NCBI GenBank assembly: GCA_001310555.1
Contig: BAXO01000096.1
Coordinates: 1 to 19,553, forward strand
Source: Bacillus sp. JCM 19058
GTDB lineage: Bacteria > Bacillota > Bacilli > Bacillales_H > Bacillaceae_D
Direction: 5' to 3'
Length of the DNA stretch: 19,553 nt
Positions 1-8,237 of this stretch are shown in pieces. Each line of letters opens with the position of its first letter. Position 1 is the stretch's first letter. Both the position numbers and the translations under genes were made by a program. The notes under the pieces were generated by a model that saw only the letters and a program-made list of their open reading frames with translations, made no database searches and was not told the DNA's origin.

Positions 1-13
1 ATATAATATCACA

Positions 14-217
14 TCATTTAACACAAATCAATATTTTTTTTAAAATATTGACCAGCACTTTGTCGCCGCCGTACGCGGTAACTATTAATTTAGCACGTCC
101 CTTAAGTAATGTCAACAAAATTTCAAACATAGTAGCGCATTTAAGGTATCCAACTTTAAAAGCACAGTTTTGACTTTGGTCTTTAACCTTAAGGGACATT
201 GAGGAAGGCACTGTCAA
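14..217 (-). pseudogene. possible degenerate HPr-like fragment
   Basis: A 67-codon reading frame (TTG start) with no clear ribosome binding site. Its second half resembles the C-terminal part of HPr/Crh phosphocarrier proteins: a beta-strand ending VGYLKC where HPr has a VEYxGK-like strand, then a helix (ATMFEILLTLLKG) followed by AKLIVTAYGGD, where HPr has the IMGVMSLG helix and an ItIxAxGxD strand. The usual HPr active-site motif HARPA is not present. The frame just upstream (ATG at 296) reads into it only if one base is removed near 195, and gives a leucine-asparagine where His would be. This similarity was judged by eye. It could equally be chance in AT-rich intergenic DNA. Confidence 0.2.
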
Positions 218-378
218 TCATGAAAACCTCTTCAAGATCGCCTAGATGTCCAAAGGTAAACGAACAGCTCGGAATAGTTCGAATTGATCGCTTCATTGAA
301 TCACCCAGCTTTACACATATGAGCACACTTAGCAAAGCCAAAATAGGCTGAACTCAATAAGCTGAAAAATACTAGGAA

Positions 379-689
379 CTAGCGCAACCTCACTCGCCCT
401 CCAAATCCAACCTCATCTTTGATTAAAGCTCTCAAAGCCCGATAACAAATCTGCAATATTATTGATATTTTTTTAGAATCACGAGGTAGCATGTACTTGT
501 GAAGTTCCTCGCGCGGGACAAAACGTTTATAAATTCCGAAAATCAGTTGATACTTTTCTTCCATTGCACGTTTGACAACATTTTCAATACGGGGATCAGA
601 CAAATCCAATAACAGCTCTTCCATTTCTCTTTTAAGCATGTACTCCACTTCTTGCACTTCTTTTTTTTGTTCAAAACCAACCCTAACAT
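379..689 (-). CDS. small unrecognised protein, probably frameshifted near its start
   Basis: I do not recognise this gene. As read, the open frame begins with GTG at 657 and codes 92 residues with no good ribosome binding site. If the T8 run at 661-668 is one base short (9 As on the coding strand), the frame extends upstream to ATG at 689, which has GAGGTG at a proper distance, giving about 103 residues beginning MLGLVLNKKKEVQEV. The protein is charged and probably helical: a Glu-rich segment, the stretch LDLSDPRIENVVKRAMEEKYQ, then a basic C-terminus ending GGRVRLR. There are no membrane segments and no known motif. It lies convergent to nothing and upstream of, and divergent from, pdaB. Confidence 0.5.
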
Positions 690-764
690 ATCAACACCTC
701 AACCTCATCGACTCATTTACAATAACTTCCTTTTAAATTCTTTTCCTTTTCCCCTTTTTTTTAT

Positions 765-791
765 TCATATCTTGTCCTCTTTCGCATAATC
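765..791 (+). promoter_or_regulatory. candidate sigma-E-type promoter of pdaB
   Basis: TCATATC (765-771) and CATAATC (785-791) are separated by 13 bases. This resembles the mother-cell sigma-E pattern (KMATATT, 13-14 bases, CATACAnT). The site lies about 75 bases upstream of the pdaB start and fits a sporulation gene. It is a match by eye with mismatches in both boxes. Confidence 0.35.
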
Positions 792-811
792 ATTAGTAAA
801 AGCCACGGCAT

Positions 812-849
812 AAGTACGTTGCCAATGATGATGCACCGAAAACGTACTT
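812..849 (+). promoter_or_regulatory. 9-bp perfect inverted repeat in the pdaB leader
   Basis: AAGTACGTT (812-820) and AACGTACTT (841-849) form a perfect 9-bp inverted repeat around a 20-base loop. It ends 7 bases before the GGTGA ribosome binding site of pdaB and has no T tract after it, so it is not an ordinary terminator. It could be an RNA hairpin near the ribosome binding site or a protein operator. Confidence 0.45.
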
Positions 850-867
850 TAAAAAAGGGTGAAGGAT

Positions 868-1629
868 TTGAAATTTTTCTGGGTTATTCACGCAAAAAGG
901 ATTAAGCAATTATCGATTATTGTCATTGCCGCTTTTATGGCAGCAGGCTTTCTGTATGCAAGCCGTTCCCAAATGGTCTTTTCAACACCCGACGGTCCTC
1001 AAGCCTTTTACAGAGCCGACGTTGATAAAAAAACATGTCGCCTTAACCTTTAATATAAGTTGGGGAGAGCAAAATGTAGAACCTATTCTTGACATCCTTG
1101 AACAGAATCAAATCGACAAAGCGACTTTTTTTCGTTTCAGCGCTCTGGGCAGAAAGGTACCCCGATTTAGTTAAAAAGATTAACGAGAGTGGTTACTCAA
1201 TCGGCAGTCATGGCTACCAATATAAAACCTATACCGAATGGGAAGACGATAAAATCAAAAAAGACTTGCAGCGCAGCAAGCAAATCTTAACAGATCTTAC
1301 AGAAACAAAACCGACGCTTTTGCGCCCGCCTAATGGCGTCTTCGACAAACGTGTGCTATCAATAGCTGAGGCTCAAGGATTTAGTATTATTCACTGGAGC
1401 GTTAATTCCTACGACTATAAAAATCCCGGCGTTGAAACGATCGTAAAAAAATGTACTAGAAGAAGTCTCGCCAGGAGATATTCTATTGTTCCATGCTTCA
1501 GATTCAGTTAAACAGACCGATAAAGCATTGCCTATCATTATTGATGAACTAAGGAGTGACGGCTATCAATTCAAATCCGTTGAGGAATTAATCGCACAAA
1601 CAGAAACCAAGAATGAGGAGATTAAATAA
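868..1629 (+). CDS. pdaB: PdaB-like sporulation polysaccharide deacetylase, three frameshifts as read
   Basis: A membrane-anchored NodB-fold protein of about 253 residues. PdaB is needed to maintain spores after late sporulation. The TTG start at 868 has GGTGA five bases upstream; GTG at 859 is the alternative. An N-terminal basic stretch and one membrane segment (IIVIAAFMAAGFLYA) precede the domain. Motifs across frames are TFNISWGE, KATFFVSALWAERYP, GSHGYQYK, LLRPPNGVFDKR and GDILLFHASDS. Asn stands where classic NodB enzymes have the catalytic Asp, and Tyr replaces the second metal His of HxxxH. Frame breaks are at A7 1027-1033, T7 1126-1132 and A7 1445-1451; each restores if the run is 6. 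The gene faces kbaA convergently, as in Bacillus. Confidence 0.88.
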
Positions 1630-1900
1630 GACATGAGGTAAATGTGAGCCCCATTTACTTTAGAATGAAATGGTTCATTATACATGGAGGCGCAAACGAT
1701 TTGTTTTTCTGCATTCTATCTCGATACAAGAACTGCTTTTTTTAAGTCAACCAGGCTTCTATCACCATTTTTCGCAAGGAGGAAGACCTTATTATATTGA
1801 ATAAAGGCAGAAGCTTGCGTTAAACAGACCAATCGAACCTTTAACGAACTATTGAATAGCGACCGGTACCAGTCGGAAGCTTGCATTCCATTTTGCCTAT

Positions 1901-1929
1901 AAAAAAAACCGAGCAAGTTTTACGCTCGG
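1901..1929 (-). terminator. intrinsic terminator of kbaA, overlapping its stop codon
   Basis: On the minus strand a 6-bp GC-rich stem (CCGAGC, 1924-1929, pairing with GCTCGG, 1909-1914) is followed by eight Ts (1901-1908). The kbaA stop codon at 1920-1922 lies in the loop, so the last sense codons form one arm of the hairpin. In the plus direction the hairpin is followed by a poorer cttttctt tract and could also stop pdaB transcripts. Confidence 0.75.
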
Positions 1930-2531
1930 CTTTTCTTATTTGGTTCGGGTTGATTAGTTAAACGATGAAGAATGAGCAGCTGCCATGTATTTGCTGCAAT
2001 TAATGGAGCAAAGTAAAGCCAGAGCACTTCGGATCATTTACTGTCAATGCAGGAACCCATTCAATTGTTGTGACAACTACGATGAAAAATAAGGCAGGGA
2101 TGAAGGCCTCTCGCTTCGTATCCTTCGCTTTTAAGAAGGCGATCAACAAGCCGTAGGCAACCAGCAGAAGCGGCATGATCATAAAGTTAAAAATCGATTG
2201 CTCTTCTGTCGCAAAGGCTATGTAGCGAAAATATATTAAATCAAATACAACAAACAGGATGATAGCGATTTGTACCCAACTCCACAGCCGGTGTGACTTG
2301 AATAAACCGAGGCCAAATCGATGGACCGTTAAATAAGCAAAAAAGCCCATTTGGCTAATCAAACTAAACGCAGCACTGATTCCCAGCAACCAAGTTATGC
2401 CAACGATTAAATTCCAAAACCCTCCCTCGAGATAAATCGAGTAATCCAATATAAAACCAATAATTGTCCCACTTATACTACCGATCAATAAGGTTGTAAA
2501 AAAATAAATATACCACTTTACGGCTATTCAC
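1920..2531 (-). CDS. kbaA: KbaA, activator of the KinB sporulation kinase, frameshifted as read
   Basis: Integral membrane protein of about 203 residues. In Bacillus, KbaA is required for KinB signalling into the sporulation phosphorelay. The start is GTG at 2531 with GGAGG seven bases upstream. The protein is mostly hydrophobic, with several membrane spans; recognisable stretches include IGSISGTIIGFIL, QMGFFAYLTVHRFGLGLFKS and EWVPALTVNDP. As read it breaks twice. The A7 at 2498-2504 should be 6, which joins the start MNSRKVVYLFF to TTLLIGSISG. A C appears to be missing at 2030 (coding GG read as G), which restores DPEVLWLYFAPLIAANTWQ and a C-terminus ending NKKSRA. Position and orientation between pdaB and gerD match Bacillus, which supports the identity strongly. 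Confidence 0.88.
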
Positions 2532-2659
2532 AAAATTTCCTCCATCTTTCAGTTAGAGCAGGAAAACGTTTCCCACTCTGCATTTGAACTAAGCTCGATC
2601 ATACAAAAATAATTGTATCAAAGTTCTAACCATAAAATCCAGATCCCAACCGAACCGTA

Positions 2660-2690
2660 TGCATATTTTCTCGAAAAATGTCTCAAATTA
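2660..2690 (+). promoter_or_regulatory. candidate sigma-G promoter of gerD
   Basis: TGCATAT (2660-2666) and CAAATTA (2684-2690) are spaced 17 bases apart, similar to the forespore sigma-G pattern (TGnATA, 17-18 bases, CATnnTA). It lies 30 bases before the gerD start. gerD is known to be forespore-expressed in Bacillus. The -10 box has mismatches. Confidence 0.4.
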
Positions 2691-2720
2691 ATGACAAAAC
2701 GTGTGAAAGGGGCAGCAAGA

Positions 2721-3352
2721 ATGAAACCCATTCAAATTCTGCTTGTTCTTTCCTTATCTTTATTTTTGATGACCAGCTGCGCTGCAGCTGAAAATCAGGG
2801 GAAGACTGATTATGAGACAACCAAAAAAAATGATGGTTGATATGCTTCAAACAGATGATGGTAAAACGGCAATCCGGGATATTATGGCAGACGAAGAGAT
2901 GCGCAAGGAACTCGTTATGGATCATATTTTTGTCAAAGAAGCCGTCCAAGAAACGTTAACTTCCGAGCAAGGGAAGGCATTTTGGCAAGAAACGATGAAA
3001 GATCCAGAATTCGCTAAAACCTTTGCCGAAAGTATGCAATCAGAAAACGAAAAAAAATAATTAAAGCCCTAATGAAGGACCCGGAATACCAAACTATGAT
3101 GCTCGAGCTCCTTAAAGATCCTGAGATGGAAAAAAAACCTGCTCGAATTAATGAAGTCAAAAGAATATAGGGAACAAATAAAGACCGTTATCACAGAGTC
3201 ATTAGAGAGTCCTCTTTTTACAGCAAAATTAAACGAAATTCTTACCGAAGTTGCTAAAAAAACAAGCTGAACAAGAAAGCGGAGGAAATCAGGAAGGAGG
3301 AGGAACGGAGAACTCACAGGAAAGCGGCGGTCAACAAAGTGGAGGGAAGTAA
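2721..3352 (+). CDS. gerD: GerD germination lipoprotein, four frameshifts as read
   Basis: GerD is a forespore inner-membrane lipoprotein needed for clustering of nutrient germinant receptors and fast germination. The start ATG at 2721 follows AAAGGGG at 8 bases. The signal peptide ends in lipobox MTSCAA, with Cys about residue 19. The mature part is alpha-helical and acidic: YETTKKMMVDMLQTDDGK, EQGKAFWQETMKDPEF, IIKALMKDPEYQTMMLELL. The C-terminal tail is rich in Gly, Ser, Gln and Glu (ESGGNQEGGG, SGGQQSGGK). Total about 209 residues, slightly longer than the Bacillus subtilis protein. Breaks as read are A8 2823-2830 (7 expected), A8 3050-3057 (9 or 6 expected), A8 3130-3137 (7) and A7 3256-3262 (6). 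The gene is opposite to its neighbours, as in Bacillus. Confidence 0.9.
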
Positions 3353-3607
3353 GCAAAGCAAATTCGTCCAGACAACCTAGAAAAGTCAAGAGTAGCGTTT
3401 TGGATTACAATTCTTTCCCTTTTCACAAGTTCTCCTTTGTTACTCGGCCCTCGCTTTTTCTCAAAGGTTTGAAAAAAGCAATCATAGAAAAAAATCCGTT
3501 TATGCAATGAAGAGGATTTTTGATTCTTTCCCCTTCAGACCAGTATATACTTACCCAAAACAAATACCTTACAGAGAACTCCCTATAAGGTTTTGTTTCT
3601 ATAATGT
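3353..3607. terminator. gerD-salA convergent intergenic region with a hairpin
   Basis: A 255-base gap between convergent genes. AAAAATCC (3490-3497) pairs with GGATTTTT (3514-3521), a stem bounded by A and T runs that could work for both gerD and salA. A weaker stem, CCTTA (3571-3575) with TAAGG (3588-3592), is followed by ttttg on the plus strand. Nothing coding is seen here. Confidence 0.5.
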
Positions 3608-4661
3608 TTAACGTTCGTTTTTGGTGATAACCTTTTCGGCTACGTCAGTATAGATTTTTCCGATCGGATGGCTTGCATCGTAAATCGATGGGGCAAAGTC
3701 GTCTTCATCGATTTCCGGCTGCCCTAAAGGAATTTGACCGAGAAGCTCTGATTTTAGTTCACGGGCGAGCCGTTCGCCGCCGCCTTGGCCAAAGACATAT
3801 TCTTTTTCCCCAGTCGACTGGCTTTCAAAATAAGCCATATTTTCGATTACTCCGAGAATTTGGTGATTCGTTTTAATCGCCATTGCACCAGCCCTCGCTG
3901 CCACAAAAGCAGCTGTCGCGTGCGGAGTTGTCACAAGGATTTCTTTCGATTGCGGGAGCATCTTGTGTAAATCGAGCGCGACATCGCCTGTTCCCGGCGG
4001 CAAGTCGAGAATAAGGTAGTCCAGCTCTCCCCATTCGACCTGTTGGAAAAATTGATTAAGCATCTTCTAGCATTGGACCCCGCCAAATGACCGGGGCGTT
4101 ATCCTCAACAAAAAATCCCATAGAGATTACTTTTACACCGTAACGTTCCACAGGGTAGATGCGATCTGCAATCACCTTTGGCCGATGTTCGATCCCCATC
4201 ATATCCGGAACGCTGAATCCATAAATATCCGCATCAATAATTCCGACTCGTTTACCGAGCCGGCTTAAAGTTGTAGCTAAATTAACGGAAACGGTAGATT
4301 TTCCGACCCCGCCTTTTCCACTTGTTACTAAAATAAAGGATGTCTTGCTGTCCGGATCTAGTAAAGCCGGACCCTCGTATTGCGAGGCATCAAGTCCCCC
4401 AAGCTGTTTGAGCTCTTCCTCAGATAATTGTTCAAATCGAAGGCCGACTGATTCGGCTCCCGCCCCTTTGACAACATGGACAATTTCTTGCTGCAGCTCC
4501 ATTTGTGCAGCCGTCCCCGTTTTCGCTAGAGCAATTTTTACGCTTACATGATCTTTCTTTATTTTAATTTCGCGGATTCCGCCTGTTTCGGCAAGGCTTC
4601 TATTTAGATCGCGATCTTTCACGCGCTTTAACGCATCCCTAACTGCAGCTTCATTAAGCAA
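3608..4661 (-). CDS. salA: SalA, Mrp/ApbC-family P-loop ATPase, frameshifted as read
   Basis: Mrp-family ATPase of about 351 residues. The family carries Fe-S clusters in many bacteria; the Bacillus member SalA also acts as a repressor of scoC. An N-terminal DUF59/MIP18-like domain (roughly residues 1-90, SVKIALAKTGTA, VVKGAGAESVGLRFE) precedes the nucleotide-binding domain with deviant Walker A GKGGVGKSTVSVNLA, GIIDADIYGFS and LILDLPPGTGDVAL. As read the gene splits near 4070: the family sequence WRGPMLGKMLNQFF is two bases short after MLG. The start is uncertain: TTG at 4661 has GGTGG upstream, while an ATG at 4665 would be in frame if one T of TTT is extra. cwlD lies 70 bases upstream on the same strand. 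Confidence 0.9.
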
Positions 4662-4732
4662 ACATGCCACCGCCCTTGTCCAATATATATTATTAGTATA
4701 GCATACAGAGCAGGTGTCGCGAAGCTGATTGC

Positions 4733-5455
4733 CTATTCGTATTCAGTTTTCAGTTCCTCTTCATCGGTATGAAAGCGCAGAATCCCTTGATATATAGAAG
4801 CTGCCATTTGCTGCTGGTATTCTTTTGTATTGAGCATTTCGGCTTCCCCCGGATGAGATAAAAAGCCCGCTTCCACTAATACTCCAGGTATGTCGGCCTC
4901 CTTTAAAATATAGACATGATGGATCGCCTTCGCCAAACGACTTGTATTTTCCAAATTACGGGAAATTTCGTCTTGAACGAACTTAGCAAGCCTTTTGTTC
5001 TCCGGGATCGCTCGCTGGTAAAATACTTGCGCCCCGCTCCAACGCGACGAACCAATCGCATTCAAATGAATACTCACAAACAAATCACTTCCTGAGCCAT
5101 TAATAATCTCAGCACGGCGCTTCAAATCCTCAGTCTTTCTATGACGAATCCGCTTCGTACCTTCATTAGCCAAATCCCGATCCTCTTCTCGCGTCATTAA
5201 CACTAACGCACCTGCTTCCTGCAAGTAATCGCGCAACTCCAAACTAATCGCCAAAGTAATATCCTTCTCTAGGACTCCGGCTTTTGAGACAGCTCCTCCA
5301 TCTACTCCGCCATGCCCTGGATCAAGGACGATGACCTTACCAGACAAAGGCAGCTGTCCTGATAGTGACTCGTCACTGACAAATTGAAATTGAATCAAAA
5401 ACAATAATCCGATAATTCCTACCGCAAACAGTAACCCCTTTCCCCAGCCCCGCAT
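4733..5455 (-). CDS. cwlD: CwlD, spore cortex N-acetylmuramoyl-L-alanine amidase
   Basis: Zinc amidase that removes the peptide from muramic acid on the way to muramic-delta-lactam, the cortex mark recognised by germination lytic enzymes; it works with the deacetylase PdaA. Intact, 240 residues, the family's usual length. An N-terminal membrane anchor (residues 8-26) leads to an Amidase_3 domain from residue 40. Expected zinc and catalytic residues are visible: His48 in LDPGHGG, Glu63 in LEKDI, His130 in SIHLNA and Glu195 in VEAGFLSHP. ATG at 5455 follows a G-rich ribosome binding site (GGGGGGAG). The stop is 62 bases before salA on the same strand. The upstream region has TCATATT with an AT-rich -10-like element at sigma-E spacing, a weak match. 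Confidence 0.95.
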   Translation of the reverse strand: MRGWGKGLLFAVGIIGLLFLIQFQFVSDESLSGQLPLSGKVIVLDPGHGGVDGGAVSKAGVLEKDITLAISLELRDYLQEAGALVLMTREEDRDLANEGTKRIRHRKTEDLKRRAEIINGSGSDLFVSIHLNAIGSSRWSGAQVFYQRAIPENKRLAKFVQDEISRNLENTSRLAKAIHHVYILKEADIPGVLVEAGFLSHPGEAEMLNTKEYQQQMAASIYQGILRFHTDEEELKTEYE

Positions 5456-5531
5456 ACATCTCCCCCCTGTCCACTTCCATATTATTTATATTGGGACAAG
5501 GATGAAAATATGAAGTAATTTTTTTTCTATT

Positions 5532-5971
5532 TTATTGCAGCTTAAGGAGATACCTTTTCTTCCCTTCATTGAAGCCAGCTAACCACCACTCGTTCACAAA
5601 TGAATCGGCGGATAGGTTCAGCGCTTCCGAAAAGCTGACAGCCTCATTGCCCCACATCTGTAAAAGGTTATATAACGAATGGCTTAATTCGGTCAAATCA
5701 GCCTCACAACGCCTCTTCACTTTCTCATCCGATTCACCTAGGAAGCCAAGCCTCCCTAAATCGGCACCGAGTAAATAAGCATCAATAGCCAAGTCCATAC
5801 ACGGGTCGAGCAAAAAAAGGATGGGACAGAAACTGGAAAGGAACGATTGGTTTAAAATGCTCTTCAATTTTCTCCTTCATCTCGATAAGAGAAAGCTGCT
5901 GCAAAATAGCCTTTTCGTAATTCCACTGCTTTTGCCTTTTTTTTATCAGCGAATGTTGTAATAAGCGGCAT
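5532..5971 (-). CDS. ybaK: YbaK, DUF2521 protein of unknown function, two frameshifts as read
   Basis: Conserved Bacillus protein of about 146 residues with no known biochemical role, always near cwlD. ATG at 5971 is preceded by AAAGGGG at 7-8 bases and gives MPLITTFADKK. After correction it continues RQKQWNYEKAILQQL, HPFLLDPCMDLAIDAYLLGADLGRLGFLGES and ends EWWLAGFNEGKKRYLLKLQ, matching the C-terminal pattern WFIKGFNEGQKRYKLRLH of the subtilis protein. Breaks are T8 5937-5944 (7 expected) and A7 5812-5818 (6 expected). It is in the same orientation as cwlD with a 76-base gap. Confidence 0.85.
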
Positions 5972-6064
5972 TTGACTTTCCCCTTTCTCTCCTTTCCCCA
6001 TAGTATAAGACGTCCGGCTCAGACAAATGCAGTGGAAAAGCTGTTTAAATTCACCAATGCTCAA

Positions 6065-6181
6065 AAAGGTTGAACTCTGTCTACAACTAAAGTTGTAACG
6101 AAAGTCGATTAAAAAGCCGACGGCGATTCTTATTCATACCAATAAACTGAATTTAGATATAAATTGAAGGGAGTGATCAGC
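6065..6181. promoter_or_regulatory. divergent intergenic region between ybaK and the YrzI-like gene
   Basis: This AT-rich spacer holds a short perfect inverted repeat, ACAACT-AA-AGTTGT (6083-6096), and the ribosome binding site AAGGGAGTGA just before the small plus-strand gene. The spacer marks the edge between the conserved spore block and the accessory catabolic region. No convincing promoter was found by eye. Confidence 0.3.
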
Positions 6182-6338
6182 GTGACCTTGCATTTTTTTC
6201 GGCCTCACATTGACGCTCAGAAAACGGGTACGGACTCGCAAAGAAATAGAAGGATTAGCCCGTCAAGCAGCGATTGAAAAGGAATTTGAGAAAATAAGAT
6301 CGTTATACTTTATGATGAGAAACGGAAATCAGATTTAA
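6182..6338 (+). CDS. YrzI-like very small protein, one frameshift as read
   Basis: With the T7 run at 6193-6199 taken as 6, a continuous 51-codon frame opens from GTG at 6182 after a good ribosome binding site (AAGGGAGTGA, about 5 bases). It begins MTLHFFGLTLTLRKR and continues RTRKEIEGLARQAAIEKEFEKI before a short Tyr/Met tail. The hydrophobic beta-like start followed by a basic turn and an acidic-basic helix is the pattern I associate with the YrzI family of Bacillus small proteins, whose function is unknown. It was missed as read because the frame breaks after 6 codons. It is monocistronic, between divergent ybaK and the convergent TRAP operon. Confidence 0.5.
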
Positions 6339-6367
6339 AAGACCCTCACCCAGTCAGAGCGAGAGTC
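6337..6367 (-). terminator. terminator of the TRAP operon
   Basis: On the minus strand GACTCTC (6361-6367) pairs with GAGGGTC (6341-6347), seven pairs including one G-U, followed by TTTT (6337-6340). It lies just after the dctM stop. The plus-strand small gene ends at 6338 and could also use it, though with a poor T tract. Confidence 0.5.
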
Positions 6368-6374
6368 CAAATTA

Positions 6375-7658
6375 TTAATTAACTAAAAGATTAGGTAAAA
6401 ATAAGACTAGGTTTGGGAAAAAGGCAACAATGACTAAAAGCAAAATCATCGCTGCATAAAAAGGCAACATCGCCTTTGAAACCTTTTCGATCGAAACCTT
6501 ACCAATCGCTGATCCGACAAAAAGGACCGTTCCAACTGGAGGCGTTACGAGCCCGATCGCCAAGCATAAAATCAATACAACTCCGAAATGTATGGGGTCC
6601 ATTCCTATGCTCGAAGCTACAGGCAATAATATCGGTGTCGTAATCAGAATTAGCGGCGCCATATCCATAATCATTCCCAATACTAATAAGATGGCAAGAA
6701 TCAACAGCAACGTAATCACGTCATTTGGAGATATCGTGAGCAATGCATCTGTTACCATACTAGGAACTTTTAATAGTGCTAACAACCAACCAAATGCCGA
6801 TGAAGCAGCAATTAAAAATAAAACCATCGATAAAGTCTTAAACGTTCTTTGCAAAATAACGCCGAACCTTGATATCGGAATGTCGCGATACACAAAAAAA
6901 CGTAATAATAAACGCATATAGCGTTCCAATAGCGGCAGACTCCGTCGCGGTGAAAAAACCACTGACAATCCCACCAAGAATAATTACTGCTGTCAGTAAG
7001 CCTAACAATCCTTCTCCTATTATTTTAGGGATTTGTTCTTTTTTTTAACAGGCTCCCCTTTAGGATGATTTTTTTTCACTGCCATGACATAAACAAGAAT
7101 CATTAAAACGAGGCCGAGCAATAGTCCTGGGACAATGCCGCCCATGAACAGGCCAGCCACCGATACACCCCCGGCGGCCATTGAGTAAATAATCATATTG
7201 TGACTCGGCGGAATCATGACTCCTTGAGCCGCACTTGAAATAGTAACACTGACAGAATAGTCCGTGTCATAGCCTCTTTTTTTCATCATTGGTATCAATA
7301 CAGACCCAACGGATGACGTATCGGCAACAGCTGAGCCTGAAATACCGCCAAAAAAATGTGCTCGCCAATACATTGACTAAAGCGAGACCGCCTCTAATTT
7401 TACCAATGAGGACATTTGAAAGGTTGATTAACCTCCGGGAAATCCCCCTTCATTCATAATTTCCCCAGCTAGAACAAAAAAGGGAATGGCCAATAATGAA
7501 AACGAGTTTAATCCTCCGACCATTTGTTGTACGAGAGCTGATAAATCAACGCCCAAATAGAGCCCTGTAATAAATGATGATATGACTAAAGAAAGTGCAA
7601 TCGGAACTCTAAAAAGTAGCTGCAGTATAAAACTGCCAATTAACAGTAAAACCGCCAT
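6375..7658 (-). CDS. dctM: TRAP transporter large membrane subunit (DctM), four frameshifts as read
   Basis: The DctM subunit forms the sodium-driven transport channel of tripartite carboxylate importers. About 427 residues, the usual length, with about 12 hydrophobic segments. It starts at ATG 7658 after GAGGAG, three bases past the dctQ stop, so translation is probably coupled. Family stretches are visible: PFFVLAGEIMNEGG, FFGGISGSAVADTSSVG, GYDTDYSVSVTISSAAQGVMIPPSHNMIIYS, GLVTPPVGTVLFVG. As read it is broken by one missing base near 7440 (NEGGI-SRRL), A7 7350-7356 (6 expected), T8 7039-7046 (9 or 6 expected) and A7 6894-6900 (6 expected). Corrected, the reading is continuous through GGIVSGFFTATESAAIG. 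Confidence 0.92.
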
Positions 7659-7664
7659 ATCTCC

Positions 7665-8162
7665 TCACTCCTCAGTAACATCATCGTAGTTTGATGCAAG
7701 CCTTTTTTTAAACAATAGCTCGATTGCGTATATGAATATGAAAAATCCCGATACAGGAATGGATGCATATAAGACGCTCGAAGGAAGCTTCGTTCCTGGC
7801 AATGTAGAATTAGACATTAGAACTGTAAATTCCCAGCCATAATAAACCATCACGACTCCCAGCATAATAATTAATACTTTCGCGATATAATCAAATAAAT
7901 CTTGAATCGCTTCAGGAAACATCCCAACGAGCAGCCCAACCCCAATATGCAGCTTTTCTTTAAAGCCGTAAGCGATTCCAAGAAAGCCTACCCAAATAAA
8001 TAAAATTCTCGACAGCTCCTCAGTCCAGGAAGGGGTGCTGCTAAGGATTTGACGCGAAAAAACCTGATAAATAATGACGATCACCATCACTGTAAGCATG
8101 CTCAACGCAATGACTAGATGCAGGCGAGCAAGACCATTCATAATTTGTTTTATGGCTTTCAT
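7665..8162 (-). CDS. dctQ: TRAP transporter small membrane subunit (DctQ)
   Basis: Small integral-membrane partner that pairs with DctM in the TRAP importer. Intact, 165 residues, with four hydrophobic helices and the family pattern VIIYQVFSRQIL followed by PSWTEELSRILFIWVGFLGIAYGFKEKLHIGV. ATG at 8162 has GGGGGAG six bases upstream. It follows dctP after a 75-base gap that contains a strong hairpin and overlaps the dctM ribosome binding region at its 3' end. Confidence 0.95.
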   Translation of the reverse strand: MKAIKQIMNGLARLHLVIALSMLTVMVIVIIYQVFSRQILSSTPSWTEELSRILFIWVGFLGIAYGFKEKLHIGVGLLVGMFPEAIQDLFDYIAKVLIIMLGVVMVYYGWEFTVLMSNSTLPGTKLPSSVLYASIPVSGFFIFIYAIELLFKKRLASNYDDVTEE

Positions 8163-8185
8163 AAAAATAGCTCCCCCTATATCAA

Positions 8186-8221
8186 GGAGGAAAGCGGTAT
8201 CAAGATGACGCCGCTTTCTCC
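8186..8221 (-). promoter_or_regulatory. strong hairpin between dctP and dctQ
   Basis: AAAGCGG (8191-8197) pairs with CCGCTTT (8211-8217), extended by GGAG and CTCC on the outside with one bulged base, around a 13-base loop. On the minus strand it is not followed by a T run. Such intercistronic stems usually protect the upstream message from 3' exonucleases or partly attenuate, which would raise dctP over the membrane subunits. Confidence 0.6.
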
Positions 8222-8237
8222 TAGCTTAATTAATTTC

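Noticed and set aside
1716..1916. Minus-strand 66-codon frame between pdaB and kbaA
   Set aside because: It begins inside the kbaA terminator and has no family resemblance; the 290-base stretch otherwise shows nothing I can name.
2683..3389. Minus-strand frames opposite gerD
   Set aside because: Antisense to a recognisable, though frame-broken, GerD; no ribosome binding sites or family motifs.
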